The notes under the pieces: generated by a model | The model's input: only the letters and a program-made list of their open reading frames with translations | The model's database searches: none | Told to the model about the DNA's origin: nothing | Assembly (NCBI GenBank): GCA_003117195.1 | Contig: BDSI01000059.1 | Location: forward strand, 517,481-581,480 | Direction: 5' to 3' | Source: Eudorina sp. 2006-703-Eu-15 | Lineage: Eukaryota; Chlorophyta; Chlorophyceae; Chlamydomonadales; Volvocaceae | DNA: 64,000 bases | Program-made: the position numbers and the translations under genes | Shown: positions 23,001 to 36,600 of the stretch, one piece after another | Position numbering within the stretch: position 1 is the first letter of the stretch | Layout of the letters: each line of letters starts with the position of its first letter

Positions 23001-24505
23001 TGATGGGCGGCGGTGTACGAACGCACGGAGCCGGTGCCGTACGGTCCGGGCCCGGCGCCGCCGCCGCCGCCACCGCAGCTGTCGGCGTCGCAGAAGCCCG
23101 AGAGGTCCTGCTCGTCGGTGTCGTGGCTTCCGGCACTGCCCTCGTCGTCCAACGCGGCCAGCAGCAGCGGCCGAGCCAGGCCGCGGGCGCTGCGGGAGGA
23201 GGCGGCCGCGCCGCCGCCGCCGCCGCCGCCGCCGGGCCCTGCGCGCAGGTGGTGACGTGGCAACAGCAGTGACACCGGCACCCCGTAGTCCCCCTAACCC
23301 CCTAACCAGCCAGTCCCCGACCACACATCCCCGACCCTTCGTTTCCCCAAAGCTTGAACGCGCCCGCCAGGTACCTGCGGCCGCTATCTAACTTCACTAC
23401 CTATCTACTACCTATCTACTACCTATCTACTACCTATCTATCTACCTTACCTACCTACCTACCTGCCAATCTAACTACCTCTACCTAGACCTCTTGACGG
23501 CGTCGGTCTCACCGACCCACCTCCCCCCGACCCACCTCCCCCCGACCCACCTCCCCCCGACCCACCTCCCCCCGACCTGACCCACCTTGCCCCATCGTGT
23601 GCGCCCGGATGGTCTGGAAGGTGTACCGCATCGCAATGGAGGAGAAGCTGATGAACAGCACCGACCCCGTCACAATCAGCACCGTGCCCCACCAGGGCAG
23701 CGAGCTGCCGTCGTCCGCGTCCGACCGCTCCGCGCAGTCGGCCCCCAGGAAACCCTCGAAGCAGTCGCAGGCGCCCAGCGTGCAGATGCCGTTGCCGGAG
23801 CAGAAGGCCAGGTCGGCGCAGTTGTCGCGGTCGGGCCGCTTGTCGGCCAGGCACACGCCGCAGCACTCCAGGGGGGCCACGGGGATGTACTCACCGCCGG
23901 CGGTCACCCTGTAGCCGCGGGGGGAGGAGGGAGGGGGTTGGGGGGTTGGGGGAGGGGGGAGGGGTATAGGAAGTGCGCTGCTGCCAGTGCCAGAGCAAAG
24001 GTCCGAAAGGGGGGGGAGGGGGAAGGGCCACGACGGGGGCGGTGGAGGGCGGTGGAGGTGAGGACAAAGGACGGAAGGGGGCGGGCGATGAGCAGCGCCC
24101 AGGGGGCCGTCCCCGAGGACCAGGACCCGGCCACCCAGCCAGCCAGCCACTCCATCCACCCAACCACCCATCTTCCAGCCTATTTCTTTCTTTCAAATTT
24201 ACCCACCCATCCACACACCCCGCCGCCGCCCCCACCTCCACTGGGAGAAGCCCCACAGCAGCCGATCCGTGTTACGGCCGCCGCAGTCCTTCGTTGCGCT
24301 TGTCGTACAGTCGCAGCGCTTCAGCTGCCAGAACTGGCGACCCGCGACGAACCCCCACGCGGGCCAGGGCGGGGGGTGGAGCAGGGCGGGGCGGGGTGGA
24401 GCAGGGCGGGGCGGGGTGGAGCGGGGCGGGGCGAGGACGGCCATGAGCGATGGCCGGTGTTGTGGGAACAAGCGTCCCGGGCCCCTCCTCCCCGACGCCA
24501 TCTAA

Positions 24506-24577
<72 letters not shown>

Positions 24578-27355
24578 GGCTCAGCTTTTCTCTTTGATAA
24601 CACACACACACGCGTGTCGTCTTCCACCACGAGCATGAGCATTGCAAGGCGCATGTCGCACTCACGCCGCATCATGTCTTTTCATTTCGTCTTTGCACAT
24701 TTGTCCATGCTTGTTTGTCATCTTACACATTTGTATTGTCACGACCGTCAACCTATCGCACCGCACTCTCCATGTCAACTGCCACTCTCACCATTAACAA
24801 TAAACTTACCTGCTAATCGCACATTGCCTTACCTGCTTTGCCTATCACCTTGCCTGTTTCTTCCGCCCTTGCCCAACTGTCGTTATTCGCATGCCGTACG
24901 ACCTTTCCCGCTCTACTTATGCATCACTGACGCCGCATTCTATCCCCTTTGCTGCCTTGGCATGCACGCTTTTTCGCTCGCACACATAATTACATTGTTC
25001 CGCATTGTTCGGATCGTCATCGGCGGTGCTGACTACACGGCATTTTGCTTGCAGGTGGGTACATTGCGACAACAACGCGAGGATCGCACGCACGCACAGC
25101 ATTGTGGTGTGAGTCCGCGTGGCCGAGGCAGCCGATCCGCACCAGCTGGTAGTATTCCGAGCGCGCAAAAGCGCGCCAAAAATCAACAGCGCTCTTCCGA
25201 CACAGCAGCCTTCTTTTCTTTTTAGGGCTCGGGCAATGGGTATACTAAATACGCATACGGGCAAACTATCGGGCGCCGATCGGCCCCTCGCATATCACGC
25301 ACATCTGTTCTGCCTGCCTAAATAACACGCACACACACACGCATCTGCACACACGCATCGTACCCATCCGCATATTCGGCCATCCAACCCACAACCCCAC
25401 GTCCCACAACCCCACCTCAACTGCTTGTGCTGCGCACGCACCCCCTAGCACGCCTAGGACGCCTCCCGCAACAGAAAACGGGGGGGGCCGGCCAAGGGGG
25501 CCCCGGGGTCTGGGGTCTGGGCCCCGGGGTCTGCGGTCGCTCACCTCCCCAGATGACAGCAGTACGGCAGGCGTGCAGCACTCCACCTGACCCAAGGGGT
25601 AGTACTCGTCGTACGTGGACGAGCTGACGCGCTCCGCCTGCGAGAACCCTGCGGTTGAGATGGGTAGGTGGGTGGGTGGGTGGGTGGGTGGGGGCCGAGG
25701 GGGCCGACGGGGACCCGAATGCACCGGGGGGTTGGGGTGGGGTGGGCGCGCGTGCTTAGCGAGGAAGCCCGCCTTTGCTGCCAGGGAGGGAGCGGGTTCG
25801 GGGTGCCATTTTCCGCAGGCGCTTGCGATAGCTGCCATCACCCGGTCAGCTACCGGAACCTGCTCATCACTGCCAGGGGGTCAGTGGGAGGGAGGTATGG
25901 GAAACTGGTAGACATTTTCATGTGCCCGTCTCCTGTACCTCCCTCCCACTGGCCACCTGGCAGTGATGAGCAGGTTTTCATTTTCAAACTGCGCTGTCAG
26001 TGGGAGGTTAAATTGAAAAAAGACATGTACCCGAAGAACGAACCCGGGCACACCCAGCACAACTCAGTATACTGTCAGTGGGAGTGGAAGCCCGCAGAAC
26101 TGCCCACACCCCTTGTGCTGCTGCGGGAGACACGCTTGGTGTGGTCTGGCGCGCTGCTGGCCGGGCCGGGCCGGGCCGGGCCGCCGGATGCGGGGCACAG
26201 CTCGCCCTAAAGTCCCCCTCCGATGATGCCGCTGTGATGGGGGCACAGTCCACCGAGACGGGCGCAACTCACGGGTTGTTGAGCGCCTCCCCTTCCCACA
26301 GATCGGCACGTGGGAGGGCGCCGCGCAGCACCTGCACACTCACTGAACACGGTTCTTTTTCTGAACCCACACGCCCGTGCAGTCCCGCACACGGCCCCCC
26401 CTCCTTCACACACGCCGCTGGAACCCCCCGGTGCGCTCTCGCGGCGCAGTTCCCTCTGATGCACACGCCGCCGCATCCCTCCATCTCCGGCCGCTAAGTG
26501 AGGACCCCGCAGCCCCGCCCCGCCCAGTCGGGGGACCCCGCAGCCCCGCCCCGCCCCGCCCAGTCGGGGGGGGACTCGGGCCGCCGCTCCGCAGTCCGTG
26601 GCCGCGTGGCCGCGAGGCTGGGCCCAGCCCAAGCCTCCCTCCGCCCACCTGTCTGTCTGTCCGTACGTGGTACGGCCCACGTGTCTCAACCCACCTGTCA
26701 CGAAGCTGCTCCCCGACGCCTCGCAGCTCAGCGCTCGGAACTGCTTCCCGGTGGAGGGGTGGCAGCCGATGGCCACCACCGCCACGGGCCTGGCCGTGCT
26801 ATTGCCCAGGCGAGCCGGGCGGGGCAGCTCGCCGGGCAGGCACGGTCGGCAGCAAATCGCCCGGCTGAGCGGGACGATCCCGTCCCTTCCCATCCAGGTG
26901 CCTTGGTATTCGAAGTTTGAGATGAACCATCCGTCCCTCTCGCAACCCAGCCCGTGCGGGACGCCGGCAGCGGGCTCGCACTCGCAAAGCTCCACGCGGA
27001 CGTCTACGGGGTAGCGCACAAATGCAGTCGCGGCGTCCCGTTTTGCGTTTTGCCATCATATAGGTATATGACAAACGCGTACGCTGTGAAAGTGCGCAAC
27101 AAATCTCAGCCCAAACAAACTCTGACGTGATGCCAACACTTTCCGAAGACAGATCTTTTCCCCTACCGACTTACCCTGTGATCCTGTCAATCCAGCCTCG
27201 CCGCTTCCGTTTGCAGTAGAGCTCAACAATGCACGCGACGCAAGTACAGGCTGAGCCAAAAAGTATGTGAATAAAACAATGAGAATTCTTGAGATCGGTA
27301 GTTCTGGGGCCCCGAGCCTTTTGACCTTGCACGCCGGCAGGCCGGGCTCGCCCAT
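20056..27355 (-). CDS. Type I membrane protein: Cys-rich repeats, EGF, TM, RING-HC E3 ligase
   Basis: Eight exons right to left: 27355-27175, 27003-26695, 25648-25545, 24333-24236, 23908-23586, 23238-22717, 22212-21444, 21031-20056; joined frame 1093 residues. Residues about 20-42 are a signal peptide ([17 protein letters not shown]). The ectodomain has repeated CC-containing modules, then an EGF-like domain with six Cys at 261, 267, 273, 278, 280 and 289. One transmembrane helix lies at about 303-324. The cytosolic part is long and low-complexity (Gly, Ala, His, Gln). The C-terminal C3HC4 RING is at about 1045-1079 ([18 protein letters not shown]). By family knowledge such RINGs are ubiquitin ligases; a membrane receptor-ligase role is inference. 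The junction 21444/21031 has alternatives (for example an acceptor near 20966). It is divergent from the propeller gene. Confidence 0.85.
22586..22632 (-). repeat. Dispersed repeat family E
   Basis: Reverse copy with AAATTTGTCTACCAATGTCC, inside an intron of the RING gene. Confidence 0.6.
23513..23572. repeat. 15-bp tandem repeat (4 copies)
   Basis: Unit CGACCCACCTCCCCC, starting 14 bp inside the intron that follows the transmembrane exon of the RING gene. Confidence 0.85.
23960..24003 (+). repeat. Dispersed repeat family E (internally deleted)
   Basis: GGGGTATAGGAA joined directly to GTGCGCTGCTGCCAG, lacking the middle TTGGTAGACAT segment. Confidence 0.6.
24508..24575. repeat. (CA)n microsatellite
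   Basis: About 34 uninterrupted CA units, in an intron of the RING gene. Confidence 0.95.
25884..26005 (+). repeat. Dispersed repeat family E with inner duplication
   Basis: GGGAAACTGGTAGACATTTTC then later TCAAACTGCGCTG. A flanking segment GGTACC... CAGTGATGAGCAGG appears in both orientations around it, and CAGTGGGAGG recurs at 25880, 25996 and 26074. Confidence 0.6.
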
Positions 27356-28607
27356 CGTGATTTTCCACCTACACTAATACCATCATCGCAGCAGATAAAC
27401 CGCGAAAAAGTTGATCCAGCATCTCTAGCTCATGAAAGGTGGGGTACCATGTGACCCTGCGTGAGCAGTGACAACCTCCACGGGGGCGACATTTGCAGTA
27501 CGACCAAGTCGACTACGCGCACGATTATAAATGCCCTTTACTAGGTCAACATATATCTATAAGGATACAAAAAATTACAATAGTTCATATAATAAAGGTG
27601 GCACCTTTCCAGGTTATGGCGACCCTGGGGCGACCAACGGACCCTCAGTCCACCGGCAATCGCGGTCAACGAAACCTAATCTTTCCACCATAATGCACAC
27701 AGACTTATGCGCTGTATAGCCATGCTGTCATAATAACCATATCGGATGATGACATAGGTCAGATGACCTGGGTCGTCCTGGGTGACCCCTTCAGCTGATC
27801 TTCACCCCGTCTTGACTTTCGCCAAGGCAAAACGTGCGTGTAAGGTGCTCCAACTGCTCGTGGCAAGATGATGGCCTGTGATGGGCGGTGCTAGCAGACA
27901 CAAGGCGAGAACCTTGCGAGACCACCACATACGATGCACAGACGACATCCGCTATCGGGCTTCCTCGATTCTTCATCGACTCATCCGCTGGTGTTTGCAT
28001 ATGTTCCTCAAAACCCCGTCGCCTGACAACGGATCGTTGAGGATCGAAGCGCAGCGTCTTAAAGGGCTCCGTGCGCAGTCGCTGCTTACACCAGTCCAGT
28101 GACTTAGAAAAAATTGAAACGACCCACTCGTCGTTTCTATATGCTGCAGAATTAGTCAGCAAGCCGCTCGTACACCACGCAACTGGCAGCACCAAACCTT
28201 TGTTCGCCACCGTCATCTGACATGAACTCAACCTACTCCATGTACGTTTAACTTGAATAGAAGAAGAGCACACGCCTGTATGTGCCGGCCGATTGGAAGT
28301 TGTATTGGATCCAAGTACGTTTTGTCAAAAATCATTCGCTCTTCGTGGTAGATGACGAATTGCAGTTGATCAAGTATCACTAGATACTTCCAGTTGATAC
28401 GCGCAGAGAACGCCCGCTTGCAAGATTTCTACAAGTTTCTACAAAGTGGCATGGGTCGCTGTCAAGAATTACGGTAGCCGGATAACAAATTGCTGGGTAT
28501 CATTGTAGATATATCAAAAGCCGATATTACTATACTGTAATGACATCTGCCGGGTACCAGGAGGTCGAGGGCCCGGAGCCGCGCCATGGCCGGGCTAGTC
28601 CGCAAAG
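27356..28607. promoter_or_regulatory. Divergent spacer between the RING and propeller genes, with an uncertain ORF
   Basis: AT-richer and free of the repeats that fill the introns, so a shared 5' regulatory region is plausible. No TATA box can be assigned with confidence. A minus-strand frame at 28273-27791 is open for 160 codons, starts with ATG and is not low complexity. It contains an internal GTAAGC and shows no motif I recognise. It could be an unrecognised short gene or chance. Confidence 0.4.
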
Positions 28608-31600
28608 ATGACAGAACTTGGCCCCTCAACTAAGGGCCTCAGGCCTCAGGACTCTGGCTCTGCTGCCGGAGTGCCGCCCGGCGCCTTCAGCTGGGCCACT
28701 GTCCACTCGTTCGGCGAGCGGGATGGCGGTCAGGTCAAGGCCGCTTGCTCCAGCGGCTCCCATATCTTCACCACCAGTCGGGCGGGGATCCGCCGGTGGG
28801 ATGCAGCTACCGGCAGGTGCGCGTGTGGGGCCCCGGGGGAAAGGCCCCGGACGTAAGGGCGGATGGCCCCTCAGGATGGATGGCCCCTAGAGATGGATGG
28901 CCCCGGCCGGGACGACTCGTAGGACGACTCTGCCCCCCTGCTACGGTCCTGGCACCGGCCCACTCCGCGCCTCGCCTGGGGGCCGCCCCTCCCCGCTGAG
29001 CTGTGCAGCTCCTCCGACCTCATCCCCGCCGGCGCGCTCCCGGGGCTGGTCCACGCGCTCGCGCTGGTGGGGACCACCCTCTGGGTCTGTACGGGCGATG
29101 GCAAAGTGGCGCTGTACGACGCGGCGTCGGGCGATCTCAAAGTCAAGGTGAGGAACGAGGATGGGGAGGGCGCAGCGGCAGCGGCGGAGCCGGACGTGAC
29201 GGCAGCGGCGGCACCCTCCGGCGACGGATAGGCGGGGGGGCTCGCGGCGGCCTGGGTCCGCCTGAAGTGGTGGCGTTGACAGGCTGGCATCAGCGGCAGC
29301 GGGGCCCCGGCGGCGGCCAGCGCGGCGGAAGTGCGTTGGAGGCAGCGCAGCGGAGGCGTATGTGCCTGCCCTTGGTCCGGATCCGTTAGGCCAGCCAGCC
29401 GTGGTGCAGGGCCTGTCGCCTGGTGCCGTTGTTTCACTTGCACGGCAGTTCGGAGCGGTGGCGCGAAGAGCGATACTCAAGGGCCCCAGGCGCCCCTGTG
29501 GTCCCCTGGCGGGCTCCGACCCATGGGCTCCGACCCATGGGTCCCGAACTCCCCGACCCGCGGGCTCCCCGTCCCCGCCAGTCTCGTGAGCCGCCTCCGC
29601 ATGGTCGGCGCTCCGACCCATGGGTTCCGACCCACGGGCCCACCGCAATCCCCCTCCCATCATCACAACCTCACCCACCGACCCCTCCATTCCAAACCTC
29701 TCCTTCCCACCGTCGCCTTCGCCGTCGCCCTGACTCGGCCAACAACCGGGCGCTGCGCCCCTAACAAATCCGTCATACGGACCCATCGTACGGCCGACAA
29801 ACTCTCGGTCGGTTGGCGCAACGGTGCCTATCGGGCGGCGGGACGGACCCCTGGGTCGCTGCGGTGGCGCCGGCGGCGCCGGCCTGATGGCGGGCTCGCT
29901 GGCGGGCCGCCGTAGCCGTTCGCAGCCCACCAGGGCGAGGTGCTCTGCATCGCGGCGGGTCCCAACAACGCCTACGTCATCACCGGCGGCGTCGATTTCA
30001 ATGTACGGCTGTACGGGGCCGTACGGAAATTGCGCACATGGGGCTGAGGGTTTTGCCGGTGTCCCCACTCCCGTGTTGTTTGGGGTCCATACGGGGGGTT
30101 ACGTCTCGCCGTCAGTCGAGTAACGTAAGGACGGCCCGGTGTGGAAGGATTCAAGATCCAGATCCGGATCCAGGGCCGATCTGGTTCCAGATCTGGGCCC
30201 AGATTGCATCAGAAGTACACCGGGGCTGGCGCGACGCCGGGGGCTGCGTTCATTACATGCGCGCCCTCCCACTGCCATGACATGCCGCCCCGTTCACCCC
30301 ATACCCCCAACCCCACTGCTCTGTCGTGCAGCGGGTGTACGGTAGGCCTTGATCGCCTCTTGCCTGCCGTCACAAGTATCACCCAGCGGCGCCTCCCCCG
30401 CCACTTATTGCGTGGGCATTTTACCCGTCCCTGACTGCCCGCCCGCCCCCGTGACTGCCCGCCCGCCCCCAGGCTAAGAGCTGGCAGCCCGACGGCACCC
30501 CCATCGTCGCCTCCAAGTACCACCACGGGGCGGTGGAGTGCGTCCTGGTGACACCGCTGGCGGCGCCGCCGCCGCTGCCGCCGCCCGGCGGGCCGCGGCC
30601 GGCCTCCGCCTCGCGCGCCAGCCCGCGCGCGGCGGCTGCCGCCGCCGCCGCCGCCGCCGCCGCCGGCACCCCCGCCGGCGAAGACGGCGGGGGTCGGGGG
30701 GGCAAGATCTGGACGGGGTCCGCGGACGGCACGGTGTTTTGCTGGCCGGACCCCGCCGGCACGGGCCAGATCGCCGAGGGGGAGGGCAAGTCGATCAAGG
30801 TGGAGGGCGGCAAGGGTGAGGAGGGCGGCGTGGGGCGGGCCAGGGAAGGGAGGTTGGGGCGCTTGGTGGAGCCCCCATGAAAAGAAACAAACAAACAAAC
30901 AGACAAACAATTCCGGCGGCATCAAATCGCTAGCGAGAGCAACGGGCCGGCTGGGTGGTGTGGAGCCTCCGATCCCAGCTGCCGGGTTGCCTCCCATTCC
31001 GGGTTCGTGCCGCCGCCAAACCCCTCAGCCCGCCACCAGTCTTCAACGTGTGATGGCGTGTCTCTCCTCTCCAACCCTGATGACACCGATGATGTCTTCT
31101 TTCCACCCCCAATATCCGTCGAACCGTCGCTCTGGCAGCAGCGCAGCTTGAAAGTGTCTACCAATTTCCTGTACCCCCGGTATCTCCCCAATGCTTGTGG
31201 TGGTGGTGGTGGTGATGGCGGTGGCGGTACTGTTGGCCGCAGTCAAGAGCCTGGCCCTGGCGGGAGACTGCGTGTGGGTGGGAATGGACGACGGCCGCAT
31301 CCACGTGCTGAAGCTGGCGGACGGTTCCCCCGTCAGGTCGCTCAAGGGCGCCCACGCGGGGCCGGTGCTGGCGCTGCACCACGCGGCGGGGCAGGTGGGC
31401 GGGCGGTGCACGGGCGGAGGGCTGTGTGAGCTGGGGGAGGGGGGAGGGGGGAGGGCGATGCCGCCCGAGCTGTGCCCCATGTGCGGGTGTACAAGAGGAC
31501 TGAGGAACTGTGTGTGTGTGTATGTGTGTGTATGTGTGTATGTGTGTATGTGTGTGAATCGTTACATATCTGCCGGGCCGACACTGGCCGGGGGCGCTAA

Positions 31601-33558
31601 CCCGCCCCATGTGTGTGTATGTGTGTATGTGTGTGTGTATGTGTGTAAACGAAATTTGTGTGTGATATTTAAGCAGGCAGAACAGGAGTGCGTGACTGTG
31701 TGTGTGTGTTGTACTGGAGTTTATGCAGTGAGTTCATGCAGTGAGTTGCTGGAGTTCATGGAGTTGATGCCGTGAGGAAAGGGCTACCCGTCTGTGGTAA
31801 TGCAGGTCTGCGCCCTTCTGCATACACTTCTGTCCTCTTCGTACTCTCTACACGTCTGTGGGTCCTGCTCAGACCTTCCATGGTCTGGTTAGAGGCTCTG
31901 AGAGGAGGCCTCCCATTATGTAACTAACTACCTAACTAAACAACTACCGGTACTACCGGCAATACGCACGCAGGTGTGGAGCGGCTCGGGCGACAAGACC
32001 ATCGCGGTACACGACGCCCGGCCCGGCGCCGCCCCCTCCACCCTGTTCAGCCTGGGGGACCAGGGGGGGTACGTCAAGGGGCTGCTGCCAGCGGGCTGGT
32101 GCGTCTGGGCCTTCACCAGCGGAGCAATCAAGGTGCGGAGGTCCCTAAATCGCGCGCGCGCGCGCGTGTGTGTGTTCCTCGGTAGGCATGGGTAGGCATT
32201 CCTCCTCGCCTCCTTATCCTGCTCACTCTTCGCCGCCTCCTCCTCCTCCTCCTTCCTCGCCTCCTGCTGCTGCTGCGGCGGCGGCTGCTCCATCGCCCCC
32301 CGCCCCCTCAACCCCTCGCCCTCACAACCCCTCGCCCCCTCAACCCCCTTCTTCGGGTTTATTTCGTTTTTCAATTTGACCCCCTCAACCCCTCAACTGC
32401 CCCGCAGATCTACACAGCGGAGAGCATGTGGCGTCTCGAGGCGGAGCGCGCGGAGGCGGCGCTGGCGGCGCTGGAGGCGGCCCGGGCCGAACTGGCGGCT
32501 CGGACGGCGGAGCTCGCTCAGGTGCGCTCCTCGGTCGCCAGGGGAGTGTGTGTTTAGAAATGCAGCCCGTCCGACCCAAACCAACCTCCAATATACTTAC
32601 CATACTAACCTGCGAATTGGAAAAATGAAAACAGCAACAAGGCAGCCGCGCCACCACCGACAAAAGTTGCAGAACAAAACAAGACCCGGCAGGAAATGGG
32701 CGCCATGGGTGGGTGTGTGTGTGTGTGAATCGTTACATATCTGCCGGGCCGACGCTGGCCGGGGGCGCTAACCCGCCCCATACGGGAGACCGCCGAAGCA
32801 CTATCCCCCGGATTCGGGGGAGAGGGGCGTAAGGGGCCTCTGTCCCCTCGCTCTCAACCAAGGGTGCGCGCCCGATCCCTGAGGATCGGTGACAGCTGTG
32901 CCCCCTCAAGGGATTGGGCGGAAGCCCATCCCGGGCGGTCTGCGCCTCGCAGTCCGCTGTTCAACCTCCTCAAGTCCTTGCAGCACCCAGGGCGCGTTCC
33001 TCAGCAATTCGGCGGCGTGCCCCTGCCCGGTGCGTGTGTGTGTGTGTGGTTGTTACATATCTGACCGGGCCTGACGCTGGCCAAGGGCTGCTAACCCAGC
33101 CCTAACGGGCAGACCGCCGAAGCACTCTCCTCCCTTTGTGGGGCAAGGAGAAGGGCGTGAGGGGCCGCATCCCCCCTTGCTCGACCTAGAGCACTCGCGC
33201 GGCCTGGAAAGCACCGCGGTATCTCCACGAAAACAAAGGCCTCAGCCATGCCGTCTCGTCTTCGGCTGGGCCCCGTGCAGCGCCAGTGCCTCGTGGGCCT
33301 GGGATTGCCGCCCTCCCTCATTTCCTTGCAGCACCTGGGGTGTCCCCTCATGGGGGTTCCCGCCAGGCATATAAACTGGGCGACGTCCGAGCCGGTAGTC
33401 CGGCTCTTAGCAGGGAGTCGTACGCCTAGCTCTAAAGCAGTCCATCTCCTAGCAGCCTCGTACCCCGCTGGTGGCTGGTTCAGGGCCGGCCCTCGGTGGC
33501 TGTCAGAGAGGCAGTTCTGGGGCGGGCACGTCCACGCTATCCATCCTAGGAGCCTAGG

Positions 33559-33623
<65 letters not shown>

Positions 33624-36600
33624 TTGGCGAAGACACCCGCCCGCCCGACCTTCTAACAACGTTGTTGTTGTCGTGTGTAAGGATAATAAACTGTGCAGCG
33701 AGAAGAAACGTCCCGCGTGACAGGCGAAGTTTGGCAGGCGGGTGTCTCCCGGTCATGTGTATGTGTATGTGTGTAAAAGAGAACTGAGCCGCGTGTATGT
33801 GTGTGTGTGGATATGCAAACACGATGATGCGCGGGATGATGATAAGGAAATTGTACGGCAGGTAAGGAGGGTCAGGGGGAGTGATGGGTTGCCTGGATCG
33901 TTGGGGATGGATATGGTACCGGTTTTGTGACGGAGGACTGTCTGGGGAGTGTGTGGGGGGGGAGTGTGGGGGGGGAGTGTGTGTGTGAGGGGGGGAGTGT
34001 GTGGGGGGGGGAGTGTGTGTGGGGAGTCGCTGGTGGGGGCCGGCGCGGCGGTTACAATGGTTGGGCGCGGCTGGGATTGTCGGGACAACAGCCCCTCGAC
34101 TTCCGAATCCGTTCACCTAAGGATCCCCCCTGTGTGTGTGCTTTGGGTCCGATTGAGCTGCTTTTGGTGCAAAGGTCGGGACCCACCTCAGCCCAATCTC
34201 ACCCTCATCTCCACCTCGCCTCGTCTCAACCCCATCCCAGGCGCGGGAGGAGGCGGGCAAGTCGGCAGCGCTAGTGTCGGATCTGAAGACCTCGGCGGAG
34301 GCGCAGGGGCAGGGCGCCCAGGCCCGGCTGCAGGAGGCGCAGGTGAGCGCGGCGGCGGCGTGGGGCCGGTGCTTGTGTGCGCTAACCACATGCCTGTGTG
34401 TTTAAGTAAGAGACCCGCCACAGGTCCGACGACAGGCCTGTGTGTGTATGTGCCAGCGCCGACCTGCTGGCGTCTTCAGGGGAAAGCGCTCTTTCCGCCC
34501 GGCGTGGGAAAGCAATCCTCGCCTCTCCTTTCCTGTACGATGACGTGTACGATGACGTGTACGATAGCCCCGCGCATCACGGTACGGTGCACCCGAACCC
34601 TGCTGGCCCGCCGACCCACGGGTCACAGGATCAGCTCCAGGGGCTCCGCGCCCAACTGGACGCCGCGGCCGCCGACCTGGTCACCTCTCGGGAGGCGGCG
34701 GAGGGGCTGCGGCGCCAGCTGGCGGAAGCGCAGGCCGCGGCGGAGGTGGAGCGGGGGGCTCGCGCGGAGGCGGGCGAGGCGGCGGTTTCGGAGCTGGCGG
34801 CCTCCAGGTGGGGCCCAGGGAAGGGGCGGGGCGGGGCGGGCCGGGGGGAATATTCCCACGGGGCGACCGACCTTGGAGAGCACGAGGCCTAGGGGGTTAC
34901 AAAACGAAAATAGTGAGTGCCCTCTACACAATAGTGAGCGCACGAAAATAAGTGAAGGCAAGGGGATTATAAAACGAAACACAAGGCAAGGCGGGGTTTA
35001 TAAATGACCAAAAACAAGAAGGCAAGACAGGGGGTTTCGGACCACCTAGAAGGGCTCCTGGGGGGGCTGCCGTTTGGGTTTCGGGTGCCGTACCCGCCGT
35101 ACCCTGTGTCCCTCAGCCGGGTCTCTCGGATCCCACCCTGCGTGTCCCGTGTGTCGCGGTCGGTGAAGCTGACGCTGCGCCGCGCCGCAGGTCCCGGGTT
35201 TCGGAGCTGGAGGGTCAGTTGGCGGAGCTGCGGAGTCAGTTGGAGGCGCTGCGGAGGGAGAAGGAGGCGCTGGAGCGTGACAAGGAGGCTGCGGTGCGCA
35301 TCAGGCGGGGGGGGGGGAAGATGGGGAGATGGGGAGGGAGGATGTGTGTGTTTAGAGAAGAAGCCCGCCCGACCCAAACCGAGGACCGATATACACACCA
35401 TTTAGGATGTGTGTGTGTATCGTTACATAATCTGACCGGGCCCGACGTTGGCCAAGGGCTGCTGTGTACCGTTACATATCTCATATCTCGGAGCCGGGCC
35501 TGACGCTGGCCGGGGCAGCTACCCCACCTGGCCCATCGGGGAGACCGCCGAAGCACTCGGCTCCAAGGTGTGTGCTGCGGATGTAGAACTGGGCCGCGAG
35601 ACAGGATGTGGGGGCCGCCTGGGAGGGGTGTCGTTTGGCCGGTCGAAAGGGCCGGTGCCGCAGAAGGGCTCAAAAACGCCCTGCGACAACCCCAACTCTA
35701 ACGCACCCAACGCAAATCAACCCCAACCGAAGCAACCCTCACAGTAACCCAACCTTGCTGATGGTTAGAAGGGATTCCGTTGGGGGCCTTCCGAGTGTCA
35801 GTGGCGCACTTGATACCCATGGCGCCATGGGGGATCACAAAAGCATAACGCCTTCTCTTGAGTGTCGTCCCCGCCGCGGCCCGACGCCCCCGGTGCTTCT
35901 GGTGTACGACTTGTACGACACAGGCCACGGCGGCTGCGTCGGATCTGGAGGAGGCGCGAGCGGCCCGTGCGGCCCTGGAGGAGGCGCTGTCGGAGGCCAA
36001 AGTGGATCTGGAGAGGGCGGCTGCAGAACTTGAGTGAGTGACGGCGGCTTACCGTACTTGCCGTACTTGCAAGTGGTCGTATATTTCGTGCGGTGATGAT
36101 GGGCAGCTACGGGGTGGCTGCAGAGGAGAGTCAGTGGTTTTTGCTTTGTGTGAGTGCGATGAGGAAATTCAACCATGGGCTGCGAGGAGGAGGATTGTGG
36201 CTGCCGGTACGGCACGGTACGGCGTGGTATCGTGAGTGACTTGCTCTCTGCCAGTTTTGGGATAGTGACGAAGAGATGAAGTCCTCGTTGCTGTCCCCCT
36301 CATCGGCGTTCCGCCTGCGACGGCCTGTCCACCCCGTATTGTACAACGTACGGTATGTACTTGGTGAGGAAGCTTTGGCTGTCACCGCTGACCCGCGGGG
36401 TCCGCTGTAACATCCTTATTTGGGGCTAAATAAATAATTTGGAGCTCCACTCCGCTCCGCTCCGGGAACCTCCGACCTCTAGTCCATTACCCAGCTTGTA
36501 GTTCATACGCGTTTACATATCTTGCGCATAGCCGATGGTGGGTGCATTGACCGGCTGTGTGTCCAGCCCCGGGCCACACACACACACACACACACACCTC

